45,349 bases of DNA, from assembly GCF_042434745.1 (NCBI RefSeq), contig NZ_JBHLSS010000017.1; one strand, written 5' to 3'. Position numbers and translations under genes: made by a program. The notes below the pieces were generated by a model. The model was not told the DNA's origin, made no database searches, and saw nothing but the letters and a program-made list of their open reading frames with translations. Origin of the DNA: Azotobacter paspali. Its GTDB lineage: Bacteria > Pseudomonadota > Gammaproteobacteria > Pseudomonadales > Pseudomonadaceae. Positions 16,182 to 26,085 of this stretch are shown here, in pieces. The number at the start of each line of letters is the position of its first letter. Positions within the stretch are counted from its first letter, which is position 1.

Positions 16182-17330
16182 TCAGACCCGGCACAGCTTC
16201 TCGGCGGCCTGGCGCAGGGTCTCCTCGCGCTTGGCGAAACAGAAGCGCACCAGCCGCAGGCCGGCCGGCGGGCTCTGGTAGAACACCGACACCGGGATGG
16301 TCGCCACGCCGTGCTCGCGGGTCAGCCACAGGGACATCTCGACGTCGTCGAGGTCGTCGCGGATCGCCGAGTAGTCGGCGAGCTGGAAATAGGTACCGGG
16401 CGCACGGGTGAAGGTGAAGCGCGAGCCGGCTAGCAGGTCGCAGAACAGATCGCGCTTGGCCTGGTAGAAGGCCGGCAGTTCGTCGACATGTTCCGGGCAG
16501 GCGGCCATGTAGTCGGCCAACGCCCACTGCAGCGGGCTAACGCCGCAGAAGGCGACGAACTGGTGGACCTTGCGCAGTTCGGCGCTCAACGCCGGCGGCG
16601 CCACCACGTAGCCGGTCTTCCAGCCGGTGACGTGGTAGGTCTTGCCGAAGGAGCTGACCACGAAGGCGCGCGCATAGAGCTCCTCGTGGGCCAGCACGCT
16701 GGCATGGCGCGCGCCGTCGTAGATCAGGTGCTCGTAGACCTCGTCGCTGACCAGATAGATGTCGGAGCCGCGGATCAGCCGGGCCAACTGCTCCAGTTCG
16801 TCGCGGGAAAGCAGCGCGCCGCTGGGGTTGTGCGGGCTGTTGAGGATGATCAACCGGGTACGCGGACTGAGGGCGTCGGCCAGGCGCTGCCAGTCGATGG
16901 AGAAATCCGGCAGGGCCAGCGGCACGTGCACGCAGCGCCCGCCGGCCAACTCCACCGAGGGTTCGTAGCTGTCGTAGCAGGGGTCGAGGACTATCACCTC
17001 GTCGCCCGGCCGGACCAGCGCCTGCAGCGCGCAGAAGATCGCCTCGGTGGCGCCGGGGGTGATGGTGATTTCCTCGTCCATGTCCACCTGGCGGCCGTAG
17101 CTGCGAGCGATCTTGCGCGCGATCTGTTCGCGCAGCGCCGGCAGGCCGGTCATCGGCGAATACTGATTGTGCCCGGCCATCACATGGTGGCCGACCGCCT
17201 CGCGCAGTGCCTGCGGGCCGTCGAAATCCGGAAACCCCTGGGACAGGTTGATGGCGCCGGTCTGCACGGCGAGCTGGGACATAGTGGTGAAGATGGTGGT
17301 GCCGACGTTGGGCAGTTTGCTCTGGATCAT
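16182..17330 (-). CDS. ybdL: Methionine aminotransferase (YbdL-like)
   Basis: A 382-residue fold-type I, class I/II PLP aminotransferase beginning MIQSKLPNVGTTIFTTMSQL. It shows INLSQGFPDFDGP, TPGATEAIFCAL, ILNSPHNPSGALL (substrate/PLP-contacting Asn), YLVSDEVYEHLIYDG (the Asp paired to the PLP nitrogen), and K230 in SSFGKTYHVTGWKTGY as the Schiff-base lysine. The C-terminal RLVRFCFAK has the carboxylate-binding Arg. YbdL-type enzymes prefer methionine, histidine and phenylalanine with glutamine-related acceptors, which suits the adjacent yafV. Kynurenine aminotransferase activity is an alternative. The ribosome site is weak, and an upstream in-frame extension has no better one. Confidence 0.85.
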   Translation of the reverse strand: MIQSKLPNVGTTIFTTMSQLAVQTGAINLSQGFPDFDGPQALREAVGHHVMAGHNQYSPMTGLPALREQIARKIARSYGRQVDMDEEITITPGATEAIFCALQALVRPGDEVIVLDPCYDSYEPSVELAGGRCVHVPLALPDFSIDWQRLADALSPRTRLIILNSPHNPSGALLSRDELEQLARLIRGSDIYLVSDEVYEHLIYDGARHASVLAHEELYARAFVVSSFGKTYHVTGWKTGYVVAPPALSAELRKVHQFVAFCGVSPLQWALADYMAACPEHVDELPAFYQAKRDLFCDLLAGSRFTFTRAPGTYFQLADYSAIRDDLDDVEMSLWLTREHGVATIPVSVFYQSPPAGLRLVRFCFAKREETLRQAAEKLCRV

Positions 17331-17436
17331 GGCTTGGATACACGGACAAGCGACGGGCGAAGTCGCGAGCATAGCCGATGAGTCCGCCGCCCAGAAAGCG
17401 AACGTCAGGCCCCATGGCAGCGGATTTCCGATGCGC

Positions 17437-17462
17437 TCCCGCAGAAGCGAACTCGTTCGCGA
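17437..17462 (-). repeat. Dispersed repeat core, copy 2
   Basis: On the minus strand TCGCGAACGAGTTCGCT matches the copy at 10445 except at two central bases, and each copy is followed by a looser C/T-rich stretch ending GGGA or TGGA. It lies between ybdL and the sigma-factor relic. Confidence 0.4.
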
Positions 17463-17559
17463 CCGGAATGGACATGGGGCTTTGGGCGTGACCCCGGTCG
17501 CGGATGAATCCGCACTGTACAAAGCCGTCCCTGGCTCGCGGCCTCAGAAGTCTCAGCGG

Positions 17560-18130
17560 GCGGCCAGCATCGTGTTGCGCGGTTCGCCATAGCAATGTCC
17601 AGGCAGCACGGCGCGCCGGCTCCCAATAGCGGACGATGGTGCGCATGGCGCGACCGAAATGCTGGGTCACCCTATTGAGCGAGATTCCCTGTTCATCCGC
17701 GATTTCCCGCTGCGGCATGCCATGGATGCGCTGCAGCAAAAAGATCTGCCGTGGGCGCGCCGGCAAGGCATCGATAATGGCCAGCAGCGCCTTCAGTTGT
17801 TATTCGAAATCGAGCGCCATGGCGCCATCGCAATCGTCGCCGAGGGTGTCGGGCAACTCCGCCATGCTCTTGAAGCGGGCGCTGCGCGCGCAGTCCGAAC
17901 GGTTGCGGTCGATGGGGCCGGTTGAAGGATACCCGGCGCAGGAAGGCGAATGGCCGGACGACGGGCCGTTGCGGCGGCTTCTCCAGCAGTTGGACGCAGA
18001 CATCGTGCATCACGTCGTGGGCAAACTGGCGGCAACTGAAGCGGCGCCGGATGTATTCGACCAGGTCGTGATAATGCAGCGCCAGGGTATCCATCAAGTC
18101 ATCGGGAGGTGGGAGCTCGACATGGGAGGA
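17560..18130 (-). pseudogene. FecI-type ECF sigma factor, frameshifted and interrupted
   Basis: Region 2 is readable in one frame (ALHYHDLVEYIRRRF then HDVMHDVCVQLLEKP and PFAFLRRVSFN). The frame then shifts near 17920, and the continuation IDRNRSDCARSARFKSMAEL to MALDFE ends at a TAA near 17808. In that same frame region 4 follows: LPARPRQIFLLQRIHGMPQR, then the helix-turn-helix EIADEQGISLNRVTQHFGRAMRTI. The N-terminus also looks shifted, because MSSSHLP from an ATG at 18123 is one base out of frame with DDLMDTL. Such factors switch on iron-siderophore uptake with a FecR partner; no FecR or receptor gene follows. Confidence 0.75.
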
Positions 18131-18149
18131 CAGCCGGACCGTACTTGAC

Positions 18150-18165
18150 AATAATTCGCATTATT
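18150..18165 (-). promoter_or_regulatory. Fur-box-like palindrome
   Basis: AATAAT TCGC ATTATT, a 6-4-6 palindrome close to the AT-rich hexamer repeats recognised by the ferric uptake regulator, lies just upstream of the FecI-type relic. This fits iron-repressed expression of such sigma factors. It also overlaps an in-frame TTG, so the true start was further downstream. Confidence 0.6.
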
Positions 18166-18282
18166 CCAGCCGGATCGGGAATTCTCACCCCGTGGCGTAT
18201 CGGCCCGGCGTGACCGGAGACGGCAAGCGCCGCCCCTAGACTCATCGTCGCTATGACCGCGACAACCCGAAGACCGACGGGT

Positions 18283-19758
18283 TCAGCGCTTCTTGTCCCT
18301 GCGCTTCTTCTCGGCCTTCTTATGATGACTCATCAGGCGGCGCTTCTTGTTCACCTGCCGCTCGGTGAGGCTGTTCTTCTTGCCCTCGTAGGGGTTTTCG
18401 CCGCCCTTGTATTCGATGCGGATCGGCGTGCCGACCAGCTTGAGTACGCGGCGGTAGGTGTTCTCCAGATAGCGCGTGTAGGCCTTGGGCACCGCCTCCA
18501 CCTGATTGCCGTGGATCACGATCAACGGCGGGTTGGCGCCGCCCAGGTGAGCGTAGCGCAGCTTGATGCGCCGGCCGTTGACCAGCGGCGGCTGGTGCTC
18601 CTGCACCGCGTCCTCGAGGATGCGAGTCAGGCGGCTGGTCGGCCAGCGGGTCACCGCCGACTGGAAAGCGGCCTGCACCGACTTGTAGAGGTGGCCGACG
18701 CCGGTGCCGTGCAGGGCGGAAATGAAGTGGATGTCGGCGAAGTCGGCGAACATCAACCGGCGCTGCAGTTCGGTCTTCACGTAGTCGCGCTGGCCCGGTT
18801 CCATGCCGTCCCACTTATTCAGCGCGATAACCAGGGCGCGGCCGGTTTCCAACACGAAGCCGAGCAGGTTGAGGTCGTGCTCGACCACCCCTTCGCGGGC
18901 GTCCATCACGAAGATCACCACGTTGGCGTCCTGGATGGCCTGCAGGGTCTTGACCACCGAGAACTTCTCCACCGCCTCGAAGATCTTGCCGCGGCGACGC
19001 ACGCCGGCAGTGTCGATCAAGGTGTACTTCTCCTCGTCGCGCTCGAAGGGGATGTAGATGCTGTCGCGGGTGGTGCCGGCCTGGTCGTAGACGATCACCC
19101 GCTCCTCGCCGAGCATGCGGTTGACCAGGGTCGACTTGCCGACGTTGGGCCGGCCGATAATGGCGATCTTGATGCCGTCCTTCTCGCTGGGACCGGGCAC
19201 CCGTTTGGGCTCCTCGCCCTCGGCGACGATCTCCGTCTCGCCTTCCCCTTCCTCGCCTTCGTCGTCGCGGGGAAAGATGCTGAGGGCGTCCTCGAGCATG
19301 GCGTTGATGCCGCGCCCGTGGGCGGCGGCGATCGGCAGGGCGTCGCCCAAGCCCAGCGGGCTGAACTCGGCGCGGGCGATGTCCGGGTCGACGGTATCGA
19401 CCTTGTTCGCCACCAGGAAACTGCGCTTGTTGCGCTTGCGCAGGTGTTCGGCGATCAGTTGGTCAGCGGCGGTCATCCCGGCGCGGGAGTCGACCATGAA
19501 CAGCACGGCGTCGGCCTCTTCGATGGCCTGCAGCGACTGCTCGGCCATCTTCGCATCGATGCCCTCCTCGTCGCCGGAGATGCCCCCGGTGTCGATGACG
19601 ATGTATGTGCGGCCCTGCCACTTGGCCTCGCCGTACTGGCGGTCGCGGGTCAGTCCGGCGTATTCGGCGACGATGGCGTCGCGGGTCTTGGTCAGACGGT
19701 TGAACAGCGTCGACTTGCCGACGTTCGGGCGGCCCACCAGGGCAATTACGGGAACCAT
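18283..19758 (-). CDS. der: Ribosome biogenesis GTPase Der (EngA)
   Basis: A 491-residue tandem GTPase needed for 50S ribosomal subunit assembly. The first G domain has GRPNVGKSTLFNRL (P-loop, residues 9-16), DTGGI (G3) and NKVD (G4). After an acidic linker (DDEGEEGEGETEI), the second has IIGRPNVGKSTLVNRML, DTAGVRRRGKI and NKWD. The C-terminal KH-like domain contains NGRRIKLRYAHLGGANPPL, and the tail is very basic (KKAEKKRRDKKR), suited to rRNA binding. The ATG of MVPVIALVG follows GTGAGAG. It is the last gene of the ndk-to-der direction and is separated from bamB by about 277 bases with a terminator-like hairpin. Confidence 0.97.
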   Translation of the reverse strand: MVPVIALVGRPNVGKSTLFNRLTKTRDAIVAEYAGLTRDRQYGEAKWQGRTYIVIDTGGISGDEEGIDAKMAEQSLQAIEEADAVLFMVDSRAGMTAADQLIAEHLRKRNKRSFLVANKVDTVDPDIARAEFSPLGLGDALPIAAAHGRGINAMLEDALSIFPRDDEGEEGEGETEIVAEGEEPKRVPGPSEKDGIKIAIIGRPNVGKSTLVNRMLGEERVIVYDQAGTTRDSIYIPFERDEEKYTLIDTAGVRRRGKIFEAVEKFSVVKTLQAIQDANVVIFVMDAREGVVEHDLNLLGFVLETGRALVIALNKWDGMEPGQRDYVKTELQRRLMFADFADIHFISALHGTGVGHLYKSVQAAFQSAVTRWPTSRLTRILEDAVQEHQPPLVNGRRIKLRYAHLGGANPPLIVIHGNQVEAVPKAYTRYLENTYRRVLKLVGTPIRIEYKGGENPYEGKKNSLTERQVNKKRRLMSHHKKAEKKRRDKKR

Positions 19759-19791
19759 AAGGCTCTCACCTGCAATGTTCGGAAAATACAA

Positions 19792-19816
19792 CGGCCGCTG
19801 CGCGAGGCAGCGGCCG
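19792..19816 (-). terminator. Hairpin in the der-bamB gap
   Basis: A perfect 10-bp stem CGGCCGCTGC/GCAGCGGCCG with a five-base loop is followed on the minus strand by TTGTATTTTCC. It lies about 35 bases upstream of the der start. It may terminate or attenuate read-through from the bamB side. The rest of this 277-base gap shows no gene. Confidence 0.55.
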
Positions 19817-20035
19817 GATGAGAAGGTCGGTCCGTGCCGACCATGGGCCTGTCGACACCGGCCTCCGCGAGCCGCGTTGCCGCGGCGAATGGCGCCAGGT
19901 TAGGCCGCGTACGGCTAGGCGCGACCGCAGGAAATGGCACTCCTTCGCCAAATCCCGCAACGACGCATGGCGCCATTTACCACGTAAAAACAGGCTCCGC
20001 CGCGGTCGCGCGCACTAGAGTCAACAGGCCCGCAT

Positions 20036-21193
20036 TCAGCGAATGGTCAGCGCGACCAGATTGCCGCCGTTGCCATAGGCGTACAGCCAGTCGCCCACCA
20101 CCAGCGGACGGGCGCGCAGACCCTCGCTGTCGATGCGGATGCGCCCGACGAAGCGACCGTCCACCTGGCTGAGCAGGTGCAGGTAGCCCTCCAGGTCGCC
20201 GACCGCGACATAGCTGGAGAACACCACCGGCGACGACAACTGGCGGCGGGCCAGCCCGTCGTTCTTCCACAGCGCCGAGGCGCTACCTTCGTCGATACCC
20301 TCGACTGCGCCCTCGGCCAGACTCACGTAGACGTTGCCATAGCCGAGCGCCACACTGCCGTTGCTGGAGGCCTGGCGCTGCCAGCGGGGGCGTCCGGTCT
20401 GCAGGTCGAGCGCGGCGACGCTGCCCTGGAAAGTCGCGACGTACAGGGTGCCACCGGACATCTCCAGGCCGCCGTCGATATCCACCACCCGCTCCAGTTC
20501 GGAACGCCCGGAGGGCACCGCCACCCGCTGCTCCCAGATCGGCAGGCCACGCTGAGTTTCCAGGGCGAGCACCTTGCCGCTGGACAGGCCGGCGACCGCC
20601 AACTGGTTGGTGACCAGCGGCGCGCCGGTTCCGCGCAGGGTGAGTACGGCCGGGGTGCTCTCGTAAGTCCAGCGCTGGCTGCCGCTGCTCGCCTCGAGGG
20701 CGATCAGGCGGTCTTCCTGGGTCTGCACCACCACCACATCGCCATTGCTCACCGGAGGAGCGAGCACCTCGCTGCTGACGCGGCTGCGCCAGAGCACCTC
20801 GCCACTGCCCGAGTCCAGCGCGATCACCTCACCCTGCAGGGTGCCGAGCAGGACCTGGCCATAGCCGGCACCCACACCTCCGGATACCGGAACATCTAGA
20901 TTCTTGCGCCAAACGACTTTGCCGCTGAAGCGGTCGAGGGCCATCACCAGGCCGCCGACATCGGCGACGAACAGGGTGTCGCCCTCCACCGCCGGCACCA
21001 GCAGATTGTAGGTCTTGCCCTGTCCCTCGCCGATGCTGCGGCTCCACTCCTTGTGCAGACGAACCTCCGCCTTGAACTTCTGCAACGGGGCCGGCGGCTG
21101 CTCCTTGGAACTGTTGAGCCAGTTGGCGATACTGCAGCCGGCGAGCGTCGCGGCCATCGCCAGCACCACCGTGGCGTGCTTCCAAGGCTTCAC
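20036..21193 (-). CDS. bamB: Outer-membrane assembly lipoprotein BamB
   Basis: A 385-residue lipoprotein. The signal sequence MKPWKHATVVLAMAATLAGC ends in an LAGC lipobox with C20 as the acylated residue. The remainder is a WD-like eight-bladed beta-propeller with PQQ-like repeats such as GLVMALDRFSGKVVWRKNLD, EVIALDSGSGEVLWRSRV and SVAALDLQTGRPRWQRQ. BamB binds BamA and helps fold outer-membrane barrel proteins. Two bases separate it from yfgM, which also interacts with the envelope folding machinery. Despite the repeats it is not a quinoprotein. Confidence 0.95.
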   Translation of the reverse strand: MKPWKHATVVLAMAATLAGCSIANWLNSSKEQPPAPLQKFKAEVRLHKEWSRSIGEGQGKTYNLLVPAVEGDTLFVADVGGLVMALDRFSGKVVWRKNLDVPVSGGVGAGYGQVLLGTLQGEVIALDSGSGEVLWRSRVSSEVLAPPVSNGDVVVVQTQEDRLIALEASSGSQRWTYESTPAVLTLRGTGAPLVTNQLAVAGLSSGKVLALETQRGLPIWEQRVAVPSGRSELERVVDIDGGLEMSGGTLYVATFQGSVAALDLQTGRPRWQRQASSNGSVALGYGNVYVSLAEGAVEGIDEGSASALWKNDGLARRQLSSPVVFSSYVAVGDLEGYLHLLSQVDGRFVGRIRIDSEGLRARPLVVGDWLYAYGNGGNLVALTIR

Positions 21194-21194
21194 G

Positions 21195-21839
21195 TCAGGC
21201 GTCTCCCTTGGCCAGCTCGTCGAGCTTCAACTGCAGAGGCCCTGGGCCGGCATCGGCGGGCTGGGCGCTCCTGGCCTTCTCGTAGGCGGCCCGTGCCTCG
21301 TCGAGGCGGCCGAGCCGCACCAGCAGATCGCCACGGACTTCCTCACGGGCCGCCTGGAAGGCCGGATCGGCCTCGCCGGCGAGCAGGGCGAGTCCCTCCT
21401 CGGCCTTGTCCTGAGCCGCCAGGACCCGTGCCAGGCGCTGACGCGCCACTTCACCGAGCGTGGCGTCGGCCGGCTTGTCGAGAATCCCCCGCAGCGCGGC
21501 GGCGGCCTCGTCGAGCCGGCCCTCCTCCACCGCCACCTTGGTGACCAGCAGGCTGCCGTACTGGGCGTAATGGGTGCCGCCGAAATTACTCTGCAACTGC
21601 CCGTAGAGTTCGGCGATCCGAGCCGTGTCCGGTTTCCCGGACGGCCTCAGGCTGGCATCCAGCAATTGCTGGTAGAGTGCCGAAGCCCCGTACGCCTGTC
21701 CGCTCTGGTACTTCTGCCAACCCTGCCAGGCGAGTACCAGCGTCAAGGCCAGGACACCACCGCTGAGCAGGGGCCTGCCGCTGCGCTTCCACCAATCCTT
21801 GATCTGCGCCAGCTCTTCATTCTCGGTATGCGAGGTCAC
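21195..21839 (-). CDS. yfgM: YfgM-like ancillary SecYEG translocon protein
   Basis: A 214-residue single-span membrane protein. The cytosolic N-terminus has ENEELAQIKDWWKRSGRPLL, typical of the family, followed by the helix SGGVLALTLVLAWQGWQKY (about 25-43). The periplasmic part is TPR_21-type, with repeats such as YAQYGSLLVTKVAVEEGRLD and LARVLAAQDKAEEGLALLAG. In E. coli YfgM joins PpiD at SecYEG to pass exported proteins to periplasmic chaperones. The gene sits between hisS and bamB, the standard order. Confidence 0.92.
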   Translation of the reverse strand: MTSHTENEELAQIKDWWKRSGRPLLSGGVLALTLVLAWQGWQKYQSGQAYGASALYQQLLDASLRPSGKPDTARIAELYGQLQSNFGGTHYAQYGSLLVTKVAVEEGRLDEAAAALRGILDKPADATLGEVARQRLARVLAAQDKAEEGLALLAGEADPAFQAAREEVRGDLLVRLGRLDEARAAYEKARSAQPADAGPGPLQLKLDELAKGDA

Positions 21840-21863
21840 CCCGATAACTCCTCAATCCAGTGT

Positions 21864-23150
<1,287 letters not shown>

Positions 23151-23159
23151 GCGGATTCC

Positions 23160-24272
23160 TTAGCTGCGGACGATCAGGCTGGCATCGGCCGCGGCCTTTT
23201 CCGCGGCCTTGCGGCGGATCAGCCGCTCCAGCTCGTCCACCAGATTTTCGTTGCCCAGCTTCTGCGCCGGCTTGCCGTCGATGTAGACCAGGTTGTTCGG
23301 GGTGCCGCCGGTCAGGCCGACGTGCGCCTCCTTGGCCTCGCCCGGGCCGTTCACCACGCAGCCGATCACCGCCACGTCGAGCGGCACCAGCAGGTCCTCG
23401 AGGCGGGTTTCCAGCTCGTTCATGGTCTTCACCACGTCGAAGTTCTGCCGCGAACAGCTCGGACAGGCGATGAAATTGATGCCGCGCGAGCGCAGGTGCA
23501 GCGACTTGAGGATGTCGAAACCGACCTTGATCTCCTCCACCGGATCGGCGGCCAACGAGACGCGGATGGTGTCGCCGATGCCCTCGGCGAGCAGCATGCC
23601 GAGGCCCACCGCGGACTTCACGGTGCCGGAGCGCAGCCCGCCGGCCTCGGTGATGCCCAGGTGCAGCGGCTGCTCGATCTGCCCGGCCAGCAGGCGATAG
23701 GCGGCCACCGCCATGAACACGTCGGACGCCTTGACGCTGACCTTGAAGTTCTGGAAATCCAGGCGGTCGAGGTGCTCGACGTGACGCAGGGCGGACTCCA
23801 GCAGAGCCTGCGGAGTCGGCTCGCCGTACTTCTTCTGCAAGTCCTTCTCCAGGGAGCCGGCGTTGACACCGATACGGATCGGGATACCCCGGTCGCGCGC
23901 GGCATCCACCACGGCGCGGACCCGGTCCTCGCGGCCGATGTTGCCCGGATTGATGCGCAGGCAGTCGACGCCCAGCTCGGCCACGCGCAGGGCGATCTGG
24001 TAGTCGAAGTGGATGTCGGCGACCAGCGGCAGTTGTACCTGCCGCTTGATCCGGCCGAAGGCCTCGGCGGCATCCATATCCGGCACCGAGACGCGGACGA
24101 TGTCGGCGCCGGCCGCCTCCAGACGGCGGATCTGCGCCACGGTGGCCTCGACATCGTGGGTGTCGGTGTTGGTCATGCTTTGCACCGAGATCGGTGCATC
24201 GCCGCCGACCGCCACCGGGCCGATCCAGATCTTGCGCGACGGACGGCGCTGGATGGGGGATTCGCTATGCAT
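23160..24272 (-). CDS. ispG: 4-hydroxy-3-methylbut-2-enyl-diphosphate synthase
   Basis: A 370-residue [4Fe-4S] enzyme of the methylerythritol phosphate pathway to isoprenoids. The N-terminal TIM barrel carries VQSMTNTDTHDVEATVAQI and CLRINPGNIG. The cluster ligands are visible as FIACPSCSRQNFDV (two Cys near residue 268-271) and IGCVVNGPGEAKEA (third Cys and the fourth, Glu ligand), as in E. coli IspG. The ATG of MHSESPIQRRPSRKIWIGPV is used. It is five bases from rodZ. Its cluster would come from the Isc system encoded about 4 kb upstream. Confidence 0.97.
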   Translation of the reverse strand: MHSESPIQRRPSRKIWIGPVAVGGDAPISVQSMTNTDTHDVEATVAQIRRLEAAGADIVRVSVPDMDAAEAFGRIKRQVQLPLVADIHFDYQIALRVAELGVDCLRINPGNIGREDRVRAVVDAARDRGIPIRIGVNAGSLEKDLQKKYGEPTPQALLESALRHVEHLDRLDFQNFKVSVKASDVFMAVAAYRLLAGQIEQPLHLGITEAGGLRSGTVKSAVGLGMLLAEGIGDTIRVSLAADPVEEIKVGFDILKSLHLRSRGINFIACPSCSRQNFDVVKTMNELETRLEDLLVPLDVAVIGCVVNGPGEAKEAHVGLTGGTPNNLVYIDGKPAQKLGNENLVDELERLIRRKAAEKAAADASLIVRS

Positions 24273-24277
24273 GGCGA

Positions 24278-25315
24278 TTAATTCCCAAGTTTCAGGCGGG
24301 CGGTCGCACCACGCACGGTGTGAGGGGCCAGATCGACCGGTTGGCCATCTAAGCTGACTTCGGCGCCGTGGGCGAAGCCGAGGCGCACGTCCAGCGGCTT
24401 CTGACCGCGCAGTTCGAGCGTGTCGCCGGCACGCTTCAGGCCGCGCAGCAGGACCTTGCCGCGCGCATCGATGACCTGCGCCCAGCAATCGGCCGTGAAG
24501 CGGATGTTCAGCAAACCCTCGCCGGCGGCCGGCTCGACCGGCGGCGAAGCGGGAGCGGCTTCCGGCAAAACGGCGGTGGCCGGAGCGGCCTGCGGAACGG
24601 AGGCCACGGCAGGGGCGGGAGTGGCCGGTGCCACGGGCGCGGGCGCCGACTCGACCGGCACTCTGTCCGTACCGCGTGCGAGCGGCAGCGGAGACGGTGG
24701 CGTGGCTCCGGCCGCCGGCGAGCCGTTCGGAACGACGACGGCGCCGGACAGCGGAGCCGGCCGGGATTGCGGCTCGGCGGGCTGGAGCGCCTGGGCCACG
24801 GCCTGATCCTCGGGCTCGTCGAGCGGATGGATCTGGGTGGTGCCATCGGCGCTGTCGACTTCGACATGGGCTAAGTTGAGCGCGTTCCGGACCCCTTGGT
24901 ATGCGGAACGCTCCTGCCACCAGAACAGGCCGGAACCAACCAGCAGGAGGATCAGGGCGAGACCGACCAGACGCAGGATGCCCTGAGAAAGACGCACCGG
25001 CTGCTCGATATTTCCCAGGCTGTGCACTTCGCTGCCCTTGGCGTCGGTGCCCGTGTAGCGGTCGAAGGCCTCGACCAGGCGGACCTGATCCATTCCCAGC
25101 AGCTTGGCGTAGGAGCGCACGTAGCCACGCGCGAAGGTATGCCCCGGTAGCCGCTCGAACTCGCCGGCCTCCAGCAAGGCCAGGGTGCGGGCGGGGAGAT
25201 GCAGGTGGCCGGCCACCTGGGCCAGAGACCAGTCGTTGGCCTCGCGGCCCTTGCGCAGGATCTCGCCCGGGTTGACGGAGGCCGCGGCCGTGCTCTCAGT
25301 TTGCGACGCGTTCAT
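24278..25315 (-). CDS. rodZ: Cytoskeleton protein RodZ
   Basis: A protein of about 345 residues linking MreB to the cell-wall elongation machinery. The N-terminal Xre-like helix-turn-helix domain (ILRKGREANDWSLAQVAGHL, then FERLPGHTFARGYVRSYAKL) binds MreB in the family. A single membrane helix follows at about 113-132 (LRLVGLALILLLVGSGLFW), then a long Pro/Ala linker and a C-terminal DUF4115 domain (ADCWAQVIDARGKVLLRGL). There are two adjacent ATGs; the second is five bases from GGAG and is chosen. The start overlaps the pilF stop. Confidence 0.93.
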   Translation of the reverse strand: MNASQTESTAAASVNPGEILRKGREANDWSLAQVAGHLHLPARTLALLEAGEFERLPGHTFARGYVRSYAKLLGMDQVRLVEAFDRYTGTDAKGSEVHSLGNIEQPVRLSQGILRLVGLALILLLVGSGLFWWQERSAYQGVRNALNLAHVEVDSADGTTQIHPLDEPEDQAVAQALQPAEPQSRPAPLSGAVVVPNGSPAAGATPPSPLPLARGTDRVPVESAPAPVAPATPAPAVASVPQAAPATAVLPEAAPASPPVEPAAGEGLLNIRFTADCWAQVIDARGKVLLRGLKRAGDTLELRGQKPLDVRLGFAHGAEVSLDGQPVDLAPHTVRGATARLKLGN

Positions 25316-26073
25316 CATTGCTCCGACAGATATTGCTGATATTCCGGCGTGCCCGGGTAAAGACGCTTCAGTTGCAAGCCGAAGGTGGCAGCCTGGTCGC
25401 GGTCATCGAAGACCTTCGCCAGGCGGGTCCCCAGCAACAGACTGCGGGCGCTCTGCTCGCCCATGCGGCTGAAACTGGAGTAATAGGAACGCGCCGCCAC
25501 GTAGTCGCGCGTCTCGAAATTCAGTGTGGCCATCTCCAGCAGCGTCAGCGGCTGCCGGGAGTTGATCCGCAGGGATTTTTCCAGATGAGCCTTGGCGAGA
25601 TCCTGCCGGCCGAGCCCGATGGCGGCCAGCCCGAGGTTGAGGTAGACCCGCGCGCGCTCGGGGTACAGAGTATCGGCCGCGGCCTGCTGGAAACGCTCGT
25701 AGGCATCCTGGTAGCGACGTTGCTCGAACAGAAAGCTGCCGTAGTTGTTCAGGATACGCGCATCGCCGGGACGCTCGGCGAGCGCCTTGCGATAGTGCCG
25801 GTCGGCCAGGTCGGGCTCGAGTTCGGTCTGGAACACCAGGGCCAGGGCAGCGTGGGCGTCGGCATCGGACGGGTCCAGCTCCAGAGCCTTGCCCAGCGGC
25901 ACCTTGGCACGGTCGGTCCGTCCCTGCTTGAGATAACCGAGGCCGAGCTGGATATACGCCTCGCGAGCCTCCTTGCGCCCCTGCTCGGTCCGCATGGGAT
26001 CGACCGCTCCGGTCGAGACGCAACCGGCCAGCAGCGTGGCGGAAAACAGCAGCAGCGCAGCGTGCGGGGTCAT
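25315..26073 (-). CDS. pilF: Type IV pilus biogenesis lipoprotein PilF (PilW)
   Basis: A 252-residue outer-membrane lipoprotein, the usual length of the Pseudomonas pilotin. The signal sequence ends LLAGC (lipobox), and the mature part is a chain of TPR repeats: AYIQLGLGYLKQGRTDRAKV, ADAHAALALVFQTELEPDLA, ARILNNYGSFLFEQRRYQDA and ARVYLNLGLAAIGLGRQDLA. It guides assembly of the PilQ secretin. The second of two nearby ATGs is chosen because GAGG stands six bases before it. It lies between rlmN and rodZ, a conserved position. Confidence 0.93.
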   Translation of the reverse strand: MTPHAALLLFSATLLAGCVSTGAVDPMRTEQGRKEAREAYIQLGLGYLKQGRTDRAKVPLGKALELDPSDADAHAALALVFQTELEPDLADRHYRKALAERPGDARILNNYGSFLFEQRRYQDAYERFQQAAADTLYPERARVYLNLGLAAIGLGRQDLAKAHLEKSLRINSRQPLTLLEMATLNFETRDYVAARSYYSSFSRMGEQSARSLLLGTRLAKVFDDRDQAATFGLQLKRLYPGTPEYQQYLSEQ

Positions 26074-26085
26074 AAACATCCTCGT

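Noticed and set aside
18151..18151. TTG at 18151 as the start of an intact sigma factor
   Set aside because: It lies inside the Fur-box-like palindrome, and the frame breaks downstream, so the gene is a relic whichever start is used.
20036..21193. PQQ-binding repeats suggesting a second quinoprotein dehydrogenase
   Set aside because: The lipobox, length and yfgM-bamB-der context identify BamB, which shares the propeller fold but lacks the catalytic residues.
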